Origin: Symbiobacteriaceae bacterium
Lineage (GTDB): Bacteria > Bacillota_E > Symbiobacteriia > Symbiobacteriales > Symbiobacteriaceae
Reading direction: 5' to 3'
NCBI GenBank assembly: GCA_027356675.1
Contig: DAHVXO010000214.1
Span: forward strand, 1-28,034
Length of the DNA: 28,034 bases
Below the pieces are notes generated by a model. It saw only the letters and a program-made list of their open reading frames with translations. It did not search any database and was not told the DNA's origin. Below are positions 22,275 to 28,034 of this stretch, piece after piece. Numbering within the stretch: the stretch's first letter is position 1; every line of letters begins with the position of its first letter. The translations under genes were made by a program, and so were the position numbers.

Positions 22275-24173
22275 GTGGCTGCAGACAGGCCGTCGGGATT
22301 TCGCCTGAGATTCCGGCTATCGCACAAGATCCTCATAGGCTATCTAGTCGTGACGGCGGTGCTCCTGGGGTATGCGCTCATCGTATTTAGCTTCGTGCAC
22401 AGCGTGCGCACCAGTAACGAACTACTCGTGGCCGACAACCATCGCGTAATCACCCTCACGTATGATCTCCAGGACACCCTGGTCGCAATGAGCGATGGCC
22501 ACCGGGGGTACTTGATCAGCGGCAACGAACTGTACTTGCTGCCATTTGACGCCGGCGGCAGGGATATCCCAGAGATTATCAAGGAACTCTCCGAGCGCCG
22601 CAAGGACAGCAAGGAACAAGTGGATCGTCTGAACATCATCAAGAAAAACTGGGACGATTGGCAAGCGCTGATTGATAAACAGATCCTGGACCGCCGCAAC
22701 ATTACGGACTTGCAGGACTTCCTGCGCCAGACCGGCATTCTGCAGGCCTCCGAAATCATGCGGAAAATCATTGAACAGAGTATTGCCTTCCGCGAGGCGG
22801 AGAATGTCCGGATGGCTGACCAGGTGAGTAAGAATGCGCGTCTGCTGGATCTGCTCCAGTATGCGGCCATGGCGCTCCCGGTGATCGTCCTGGTGGTCGG
22901 TGCGTTCACAGTGGGCACGGTGGCCCGGGGAGTCACCAAGCGGATTACCACGGTCGAACAAGCGGCGAAAGCGATTGCCGGCGGCGACCTGACCGGGACC
23001 GCCCTGAATGACCAAGGATCAGACGAGGTGGCCTCTCTGGCTCGGGCCTTCAACACCCTGCGAATAAATCTGCGGACGCTGATTGGCAAGACGCGCGCGG
23101 CCGCCCTGGAGACAAAGGAAGCCGCTGACTCGCTAATCGAGGCGTCGACGGCTGCGGCCGAGACATCCAACCAGATCGCCGGGGCCATGGTTCAGCTCTC
23201 GGGCGACGCTCAGGATCAAGCCGGTGCCGTGGTGCAGGCCAGCCGGGTGGTGCAGGAACTGAGCCAGGCCGTTTCCCAGATTGCCGCCGGGGCCCAACAG
23301 CAGTCCGAAGTCATGACCCAGGTGGGTGAGCAGTCCCGCCACATGGGCGACGCCATCACCGCCGTCGCCGATCAGACCCAGGCCGTGGCCGACGCCTCCC
23401 GGCAGACGGCGGCGTTGGCGGATACCGGCACCCGCTCCGTCACCTCCACCGTCGAGGGGATGGAGTTGATCCGTGAGACTTCCCGCGAAGCGTCACGGCG
23501 GGTCTCGGAGTTGGGTACGCGGACCATGCAGATCAGCAACCTGGTCGGTGACATTCAGGCAATCGCCTCCCAGACCAACCTGCTGGCGCTCAACGCCGCC
23601 ATCGAGGCGGCCCGCGCCGGCGAATACGGCCGGGGCTTCGCCGTCGTAGCGGACCAGGTGCGCAAGCTGGCAGAGGACAGCCGTACGGCCGCCATGCAGA
23701 TCCAGAGCCTGGCCGTAGCCATCCGGGAAGAGACCACACAGGTCATCGTTGCCATCACAGCGGGCGAGACCCAGGCGGACGACGGCGTGACCCTCGCCAA
23801 GGGCGCTGCCGATAACCTCCAGCAGATCCTCCAAGCTGCGAAAGGCACAGCCCGCGCCGCCGAGGCCATCTCCTCGGCCGTGTCGAAGCTGCGCTATCAG
23901 AGCGGCGAAATGAGCACCGGCATCATGTCCACTGCCGCTGTCACCGAGCAAAACACCGCTGCCACCGAAGAGATGGCGGCTGGCGCTGACTCGGCGATCC
24001 TGAATCTCGACAAGGTCTCTAGACTGGCAAGCAACTCAGCGGCTTCGGCGGAGGAGGTCTCCGCCTCCACGGAGGAGCTGACGGCCACGTCCCATGAGGT
24101 GTCACGATCGGCACAGGGCCTCGCGGAGACGGCGAGCCGCCTGACGGAGGCCATCGGCCAGTTCAAGGTCTAA
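22275..24173 (+). CDS. Methyl-accepting chemotaxis protein with CHASE3 sensor
   Basis: A 632-residue transmembrane receptor that would sense an external or membrane signal and control CheA. Order: a short cytoplasmic head; TM1 ([20 protein letters not shown]); an extracytoplasmic helical CHASE3-type domain at about 40-180, with [27 protein letters not shown]2 ([20 protein letters not shown]); a HAMP domain; and a long coiled coil. The signalling tip reads [19 protein letters not shown] followed by [18 protein letters not shown], the conserved MCP hairpin. GTG 22275 is chosen because a run of seven G lies 9 nt before it. It is a single receptor; no che genes are nearby. Its TAA overlaps the ATG of a 45-codon frame, and a terminator follows that. 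Confidence 0.95.
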   Translation: MAADRPSGFRLRFRLSHKILIGYLVVTAVLLGYALIVFSFVHSVRTSNELLVADNHRVITLTYDLQDTLVAMSDGHRGYLISGNELYLLPFDAGGRDIPEIIKELSERRKDSKEQVDRLNIIKKNWDDWQALIDKQILDRRNITDLQDFLRQTGILQASEIMRKIIEQSIAFREAENVRMADQVSKNARLLDLLQYAAMALPVIVLVVGAFTVGTVARGVTKRITTVEQAAKAIAGGDLTGTALNDQGSDEVASLARAFNTLRINLRTLIGKTRAAALETKEAADSLIEASTAAAETSNQIAGAMVQLSGDAQDQAGAVVQASRVVQELSQAVSQIAAGAQQQSEVMTQVGEQSRHMGDAITAVADQTQAVADASRQTAALADTGTRSVTSTVEGMELIRETSREASRRVSELGTRTMQISNLVGDIQAIASQTNLLALNAAIEAARAGEYGRGFAVVADQVRKLAEDSRTAAMQIQSLAVAIREETTQVIVAITAGETQADDGVTLAKGAADNLQQILQAAKGTARAAEAISSAVSKLRYQSGEMSTGIMSTAAVTEQNTAATEEMAAGADSAILNLDKVSRLASNSAASAEEVSASTEELTATSHEVSRSAQGLAETASRLTEAIGQFKV

Positions 24174-24310
24174 TGTCTGGTGCGTGGCCGGCTCCGGAAG
24201 GGGCCGGTGATGGCTTGAACGGGTTCTTCGACCCCGATGTGCTGAAGGTATTCACCGAGCGGCCACCGCACGAGGGTGCACGGGATTTCCAGCCGGATTC
24301 CTGGTCGTAG
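24173..24310 (+). CDS. Possible small 45-residue protein coupled to the MCP gene
   Basis: The MCP stop codon and an ATG overlap as TAATG. The frame runs 45 codons to TAG and ends 10 nt before the terminator, so it would be on the MCP transcript. About 70% of third codon positions are G or C, consistent with coding in this genome. The product is [10 protein letters not shown] at the start, LNGFFDPDVLKVFTERPPHEG in the middle and DFQPDSWS at the end: acidic, no membrane segment, family unknown. The ribosome site (AAGG, 4 nt ahead) is weak, so translation would rely on coupling. It could equally be an untranslated tail. Confidence 0.4.
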   Translation: MSGAWPAPEGAGDGLNGFFDPDVLKVFTERPPHEGARDFQPDSWS

Positions 24311-24319
24311 ATACGTGAA

Positions 24320-24348
24320 GGGCGCCCCGTGGGGGGCGCTCTTTTTTT
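24320..24348 (+). terminator. Rho-independent terminator of the MCP transcript
   Basis: GGGCGCCCC pairs with GGGGCGCTC (one G-T wobble) around a short G-rich loop, followed by seven T (24342-24348). Confidence 0.93.
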
Positions 24349-24396
24349 GCGTGCGATCATGCTTTACCGGTTGACGTGCGACGCCACAGCGAAAAG

Positions 24397-24552
24397 ATGG
24401 TTACTCGGTTTCCTACAACACTCCTTGGACGAATTGAAACTCGGGAAGGTTTCGGTCCAGGGCAGGAACTGGCGGTGACAGCTGGGGTGACCCGCCAGAC
24501 GATTTGGCTCCGGTCAACAGACAGGGCGCTCCCCAGCTGTTTTAGCTGTTGA
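24397..24552 (+). pseudogene. Fragment of a Cro/CI-type HTH regulator gene
   Basis: A 51-codon frame containing RIETREGFGPGQELAVTAG and then VTRQTIWL. This aligns by eye with the RxREERGLTQxELAxxAGVTRQTIWLIE core of small XRE-type regulators (the YozG-like kind). The N-terminal side is roughly complete, but after helix 3 the sequence leaves the family and stops. The usual GLT-Q turn is altered to GFGPGQ. No clear ribosome site precedes the ATG. The end overlaps the hairpin behind oppF. I read it as a decayed remnant; the similarity is short and could be chance. Confidence 0.45.
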
Positions 24553-24561
24553 GCGCCCTGT
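24521..24561. terminator. Long hairpin between the HTH fragment and oppF
   Basis: ACAGGGCGCTC (24521-24531) pairs with GAGCGCCCTGT (24551-24561), and inside it CAGCT pairs with AGCTG, so the stem nearly closes. It begins 14 nt past the minus-strand oppF stop. T-richness is modest on both sides. Confidence 0.75.
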
Positions 24562-24574
24562 GTTTCTGCTGCTC

Positions 24575-25588
24575 TTAGGCCTTCGTGCGCAGGTGGCAGG
24601 CGACCAGGTGGTCGTTGCCCATGTCGATGAGCTGGGGTTCCACCGTCCGGCAAATCTCGCCGACCTGAGCGGCATAGCGGCACCGGGTGTGGAAGCGGCA
24701 ACCCTTGGGCGGGTTGACTGGGGAGGGTACGTCGCCTTCCAGCACGATCCGTTCCCGGCGAATGGTCGGATCCGGGATCGGAATGGCGGACATGAGGGCC
24801 TCGGTGTAGGGATGGAGCGGGTTGCTGTAGAGCTCCTTGGCGGGGGAGATCTCCATCATTTTGCCGAGGTACATGACGCCGACACGGTCGGAGACATGCT
24901 TCACGACGGCGAGGCCGTGGGCGATGAACAGGTAGGTCAGGTTGAACTCCTTCTGGAGGTCCTCCAGGAGGTTCAGCACCTGGGACTGGATCGACACGTC
25001 AAGCGCCGAGACAGGCTCGTCGCAGATGATCAGCTTCGGGTTGAGTGCCAGGGCCCGGGCGATGCCGATGCGCTGACGCTGGCCGCCGGAAAACTCATGC
25101 GGATACCGGCGGGCGTGGAACGGAGCGAGACCGACCACATCCAGCAACTGGCTGACCCGCTTCTGCTTGTCGGCGCCACGCGCGACACCGTGGATCTCCA
25201 GCGGCTCGCCGATGATTTCGCCGACGGTCATGCGGGGGTTCAGTGAAGCGTAGGGGTCCTGGAAGATGATCTGCATCTCACGGCGGAGCTTGCGCATCTC
25301 CTCTCGGCCGAGATCATAGATGTTCTTGCCTTCGAAGAGGACCTTACCATCCGTAGGCTCCTGCAGACGGAGAATGGTCTTGCCGATCGTGGTCTTGCCG
25401 CAGCCGGACTCACCCACCAGGCCCAGGGTCTCGCCACGACGGATGTCGAAGCTGACGCCGTCGACTGCCTTCACGTGACCAACGACCCGGGAGATAATGC
25501 CACCGCCCGAGATCGGGAAGTGCTTCTTGAGGTCCTTGACCTCCATCAGAATCTCTTTCTGAGTTGCGGGCTGAACAACGGCAGTCAT
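24575..25588 (-). CDS. oppF: Oligopeptide/dipeptide ABC transporter ATP-binding protein (OppF/DppF-type)
   Basis: Cytoplasmic ATPase subunit of a peptide-type importer. The 337 residues show Walker [11 protein letters not shown]-loop [16 protein letters not shown], signature [15 protein letters not shown], Walker [13 protein letters not shown] and an H-loop reading IAHGLAVV, where IAHDLAVV is usual. The C-terminal oligopeptide-transporter extension has [12 protein letters not shown] and [10 protein letters not shown], with Cys residues typical of OppD/F proteins. ATG 25586-25588 overlaps the oppD stop as TAATG, so the two are translationally coupled. Substrate could be peptides, nickel or another solute. 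Confidence 0.94.
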   Translation of the reverse strand: MTAVVQPATQKEILMEVKDLKKHFPISGGGIISRVVGHVKAVDGVSFDIRRGETLGLVGESGCGKTTIGKTILRLQEPTDGKVLFEGKNIYDLGREEMRKLRREMQIIFQDPYASLNPRMTVGEIIGEPLEIHGVARGADKQKRVSQLLDVVGLAPFHARRYPHEFSGGQRQRIGIARALALNPKLIICDEPVSALDVSIQSQVLNLLEDLQKEFNLTYLFIAHGLAVVKHVSDRVGVMYLGKMMEISPAKELYSNPLHPYTEALMSAIPIPDPTIRRERIVLEGDVPSPVNPPKGCRFHTRCRYAAQVGEICRTVEPQLIDMGNDHLVACHLRTKA

Positions 25589-26583
25589 TACGCAGTAACC
25601 CCCTTGGAGAGACGGTCTGCAGCGATGAAGCAGGCTACGAAACGACCGGGAGCTACCTGCTCAAGTACGGGCTGTGACTCCTTGCACTTGTCGAAGACAT
25701 ATGGGCAACGTGGGTTGAAACGGCACCCGTGCGGCAGATGAAGCGGGTTCGGCACGACGCCTTCGATGACGTGGAGGACGCCATCCGCCCGGTCGAGGCG
25801 CGGGATGGACTTCAGGAGGCCCTCGGTGTAGGGATGAAGGGGCGCCTTGAAGATTGAGACCACGTCGCCCTCTTCAACGACCTTGCCACCGTACATGACG
25901 ACGACCCGTTCGGCCATTTCCGCCACGACGCCGAGGTCGTGGGTGATGAGCATGATGGCCATGCCCAATTCCTTCTTCAGCTTCTTCATAAGCTCGAGGA
26001 TCTGGGCCTGGATGGTGACGTCCAGAGCGGTCGTCGGTTCGTCAGCGATCAGGAGCTTGGGGTTGCACGATAGCGCCATGGCGATCATAACGCGCTGGCG
26101 CATGCCGCCTGAGAGCTGGTGCGGATACTCCTTGACACGCCGCTCGGGGAGCGGGATGCCGACCAGGCGGAGCATCTCGACGGACTTGTCGATTGCTTCC
26201 TTATGGGTAAGGCCCTGGTGCAGTTCAACGGCCTCAGCGATCTGATCGCCGATGGTGTACACCGGGTTCAGCGAGGTCATGGGCTCCTGAAAGATCATCG
26301 AAATATCGTTGCCGCGGATCTTGCGCATCTCGGACTCGGACTTCTTGACGATGTCCTCGCCCTCAAAGAGGATCTCGCCCTCGACGATTCGTCCCGGCGG
26401 ATTCGGAATCAGCCGCATGATTGAGAGGGAGGTAACGCTCTTGCCGCAACCCGACTCACCCACCACGCCGAGCGTCTCGCCGCGTTTGATAAAGAGGTTG
26501 ACTCCGTCGACGGCTGGCACGACGCCATCTTCTGTGTAAAAGTGGGTACGGAGGTTGCGAATATCGACCAGTTTCTCGCTCAT
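25588..26583 (-). CDS. oppD: Oligopeptide/dipeptide ABC transporter ATP-binding protein (OppD/DppD-type)
   Basis: Partner ATPase of OppF. The 331 residues show Walker [11 protein letters not shown]-loop [16 protein letters not shown], signature [15 protein letters not shown], Walker [13 protein letters not shown] and H-loop LITHDLGVV. The C-terminal extension carries [15 protein letters not shown] and [14 protein letters not shown] 26581-26583 follows GAGGAGTGA. The frame is open to 26706, but that part lies in the promoter region. No permease or binding-protein gene lies in the window beside this pair, which has its own promoter candidate upstream. Confidence 0.94.
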   Translation of the reverse strand: MSEKLVDIRNLRTHFYTEDGVVPAVDGVNLFIKRGETLGVVGESGCGKSVTSLSIMRLIPNPPGRIVEGEILFEGEDIVKKSESEMRKIRGNDISMIFQEPMTSLNPVYTIGDQIAEAVELHQGLTHKEAIDKSVEMLRLVGIPLPERRVKEYPHQLSGGMRQRVMIAMALSCNPKLLIADEPTTALDVTIQAQILELMKKLKKELGMAIMLITHDLGVVAEMAERVVVMYGGKVVEEGDVVSIFKAPLHPYTEGLLKSIPRLDRADGVLHVIEGVVPNPLHLPHGCRFNPRCPYVFDKCKESQPVLEQVAPGRFVACFIAADRLSKGVTA

Positions 26584-26651
26584 TGGCTCACTCCTCGCTC
26601 CTTCTCGTCCTGCGTATGGGCGGGTCGGCGGGGTACCGACTGCAATCGCCG

Positions 26652-26679
26652 GTCCTATGAGACGTGCAATGTTTGTCAA
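26652..26679 (-). promoter_or_regulatory. Promoter candidate of oppDF
   Basis: Minus strand TTGACA (perfect -35, 26674-26679), 16-bp spacer, TAGGAC (3 of 6 at -10). Predicted start near 26645, leader about 60 nt. Confidence 0.5.
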
Positions 26680-26711
26680 CCGGTTTGGACGACTTTGAAG
26701 GTGCACCGGTT
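26678..26711. repeat. Spaced inverted repeat at the oppDF promoter
   Basis: AACCGGT (26678-26684) and ACCGGTT (26705-26711) are complementary arms 20 bp apart; each contains the self-complementary ACCGGT. The left arm touches the -35 box, so it could be an operator. Confidence 0.45.
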
Positions 26712-26871
26712 AGAAAGCTCACCCACGCACGTTTGACTCTTTACGATTCTTCGGCTCTTGATGGTTCTCCTTCTCAAAAAGAGCGGGGTTTTCTGGTTTC
26801 GCGTCCAAGCCAAATTTATGCGGCGCGATTTGGGCTATGCCGCCGGACCTACAGGTGCGTAACCTGCTTCG

Positions 26872-27876
26872 TTACCTTATCCTTTTTGCATCAATCAACC
26901 AAGGACCCAAGTACCGTCGCTCCACGATATTGCCAACGAGGGTCAGCGGGGTCGTCAGGGTACCGGGTACAGCATATTCAAGTACCAGTTCCTGGGCACC
27001 ACCCTGTTCAAACTGCCGAAAGAAGGCCGAGGCGTAGGTCCCACCCCCTCCGTCCCGAAGGGAAAGAGCGGGCATGGCAGTCGGTCCCGGGGGCAGCCAG
27101 GCCCGCAGGTGGACCCGCAGGAGGTCGCCGGTGGTGCCATACCCGATGAGGACGAGGCCGGGTGGGGTGCCGCCGAGGCTCTGCTCGGTCTGTTCCAAGG
27201 CCGGAGGTGGGGCGGGGAGGTCGAGGGCCCAGCGGGACACGCCCGTTTGGTTGACGCCGGCGATTCGCAGGGCGAAAGCGTTCGAGCCCTCAGGAAAGTG
27301 GAAACTTACCTCCAGGGTAATGCCTGCGGCATCGACCGTGACTGTGCGAAGCCTGCTTTCGATGGGATGGCGCCGCTCGTTTAGCACGGTTACCCAAGCG
27401 TCCATGCTTGTGGGGGGGCTGAGGTCCACACCCAGGAACCGGGCCCGGACCGTGAGTTCGTCGCCGGTCTGCGTGACGGACCCCAGAGAAAGCGTCACGC
27501 CAGCCTGCTGTTGGGCGGCAGCTTCGAAGGCCAGGGCCGGGATGGCGAGGGTGAGGCGCTGTGGAGTGGTCTTGGTCACGCGTAAGTAGGCGCGGGGGGT
27601 GGAGACCATCAGCAGAATGGCGAGGAGCAGTGCACTGATCCATAGGCGTGCCGGGATTGGCCGCCGCAGCGAGTAGGAGGAGTTGGCAGGGATGAAGGGC
27701 CGGCCCGCCGCGAGGCGCTCCGCCGCCGGGGCCACGGGGATTGGCGCCAGGGCCTCAGAGAGGGAGCGGCAGGCCTCGCACCCGGCCAGGTGTTGGGCGA
27801 CCCAGGCAGCTTTGAAGTTCGGCAAGGTGCCGGCGGTGAAGCCCGGTAGGAGTTCCCGGATTTGCTCACAGTGCAC
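26872..27876 (-). CDS. zf-HC2 domain single-pass membrane protein, anti-sigma-like
   Basis: A 334-residue protein. The N-terminus has the zinc-binding anti-sigma pattern Cys3 ... His29-x3-Cys33-x2-Cys36 (HLAGCEACRSL). A linker rich in Ala/Pro follows, then one membrane helix (LWISALLLAILLMVS) and about 220 extracytoplasmic residues with beta-rich segments such as TLSLGSVTQTGDELTVRARFLG. The layout fits a membrane-anchored anti-sigma factor or a relative that uses the HC2 finger for another partner. The outer domain is not recognised. GTG 27874-27876 has GGAGGT 7 nt before it; the frame stays open to 27999 over a hairpin repeat and is not believed there. No ECF sigma gene is seen in the window; it could lie beyond the right edge. 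Confidence 0.8.
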   Translation of the reverse strand: MHCEQIRELLPGFTAGTLPNFKAAWVAQHLAGCEACRSLSEALAPIPVAPAAERLAAGRPFIPANSSYSLRRPIPARLWISALLLAILLMVSTPRAYLRVTKTTPQRLTLAIPALAFEAAAQQQAGVTLSLGSVTQTGDELTVRARFLGVDLSPPTSMDAWVTVLNERRHPIESRLRTVTVDAAGITLEVSFHFPEGSNAFALRIAGVNQTGVSRWALDLPAPPPALEQTEQSLGGTPPGLVLIGYGTTGDLLRVHLRAWLPPGPTAMPALSLRDGGGGTYASAFFRQFEQGGAQELVLEYAVPGTLTTPLTLVGNIVERRYLGPWLIDAKRIR

Positions 27877-27891
27877 TCGCGTTACCTCCAA

Positions 27892-27920
27892 GTCAGGGGG
27901 AGGCCGGGCGCCGCCTCCCC
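27892..27920. repeat. Hairpin-forming 29-bp repeat, copy 1
   Basis: GTCAGGGGGAGGC, loop CGGGCGCC, then GCCTCCCC; the arms form a stem of 8-9 bp, extendable by GTC/GAC across one mismatch to 27924. It lies just upstream of the ribosome site of the zf-HC2 gene. It matches copy 2 at 28 of 29 positions. Confidence 0.8.
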
Positions 27921-27984
27921 CCGACACCCCCCACGCCGTATGGAATCTCGTCGGCGGTCTTGACGTCGTGCCGTCATGACCGCC

Positions 27985-28013
27985 TCTGACTGGGGACAAG
28001 ACGAGGTCAGAGG
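27985..28013. repeat. Inverted repeat CCTCTGAC/GTCAGAGG
   Basis: CCTCTGAC just after 27980 and GTCAGAGG near 28006-28013 are perfect 8-bp complements about 15 bp apart; the right arm is also the first part of repeat copy 2. Coordinates of the left arm are to within a few bases. Confidence 0.5.
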
Positions 28014-28034
28014 GAGGCCGGGCGCCGCCTCCCC
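28006..28034. repeat. Hairpin-forming 29-bp repeat, copy 2 (at window edge)
   Basis: GTCAGAGGGAGGC, loop CGGGCGCC, then GCCTCCCC up to the window end. It differs from copy 1 (114 bp to the left) only by A for G at position 6, and probably continues beyond the window. Confidence 0.8.

Larger units (their letters stand above)
26584..26871. other. Intergenic region upstream of oppD
   Basis: The 288-bp gap between the zf-HC2 gene and oppD, less GC-rich than its neighbours. It holds the oppD promoter candidate and a spaced ACCGGT inverted repeat. No convincing gene or clear terminator was seen. Confidence 0.6.

Noticed and set aside
27882..27977. 31-codon Arg-rich minus-strand frame ending at the ribosome site of the zf-HC2 gene.
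   Set aside because: It runs through the hairpin repeat, has biased composition and no family; a leader peptide cannot be excluded but is not supported.
1..28034. CRISPR arrays, tRNA or rRNA genes, transposases, integrases or phage genes.
   Set aside because: None was recognised; the gene set is mainly housekeeping with steady composition. A tRNA scan could not be run.

Overview
The window reads as an ordinary chromosomal segment of a high-GC, spore-forming, Gram-positive-type bacterium, most like Symbiobacterium or a close relative in the Clostridia. The grounds are: high GC with many GTG starts and one likely TTG start; strong AGGAGG-type ribosome sites; CotF-type spore coat genes; a YaaR (DUF327) gene; DUF421 and zf-HC2 proteins; the gatCAB amidotransferase; and an in-frame UGA that looks like selenocysteine. 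The species assignment is an inference; no rRNA or tRNA gene was seen.

Left part (1-4891, mostly minus strand): nth, a MetX-like acyltransferase, a peroxiredoxin and yaaR run in one direction. The peroxiredoxin has UGA exactly at the peroxidatic cysteine codon. A hairpin placed like a bacterial SECIS element follows it, so it is best read as a selenoprotein. A HEAT-repeat gene diverges from nth and converges on a panE-type reductase, sharing a CTAG at their stop codons. panE follows a small receiver-like gene.

Centre-left (5023-11681): hemL (glutamate-1-semialdehyde aminomutase), a monoglyceride-lipase-like hydrolase, an MFS transporter, a Gfo/Idh/MocA oxidoreductase, two CotF-like spore coat genes, a small RRM RNA-binding protein and a 2H phosphoesterase. 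Several convergent pairs share strong bidirectional hairpin terminators.

Centre (11725-18852): a lipoprotein and a small membrane protein, then a metal-handling block. The block has a P1B ATPase with an unusual CPG motif, a free-standing HMA metallochaperone and a Crp/Fnr regulator. A perfect 18-bp palindrome with FNR-type half-sites lies between the regulator and the pump operon. rlmCD (possibly leaderless), an LD-carboxypeptidase and a DUF421 membrane protein follow.

Right part (18859-28034): gatC-gatA-gatB with a recognisable promoter, a CHASE3 chemoreceptor with a small overlapping ORF behind it, a decayed HTH gene fragment, an oppD-oppF ATPase pair without permease or binding-protein genes nearby, and a single-pass zf-HC2 anti-sigma-like protein. 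A near-identical 29-bp hairpin-forming repeat lies upstream of that last gene and recurs at the window edge.

The most notable items are the selenocysteine peroxiredoxin with its SECIS hairpin and the regulator-operator-metal-pump unit.
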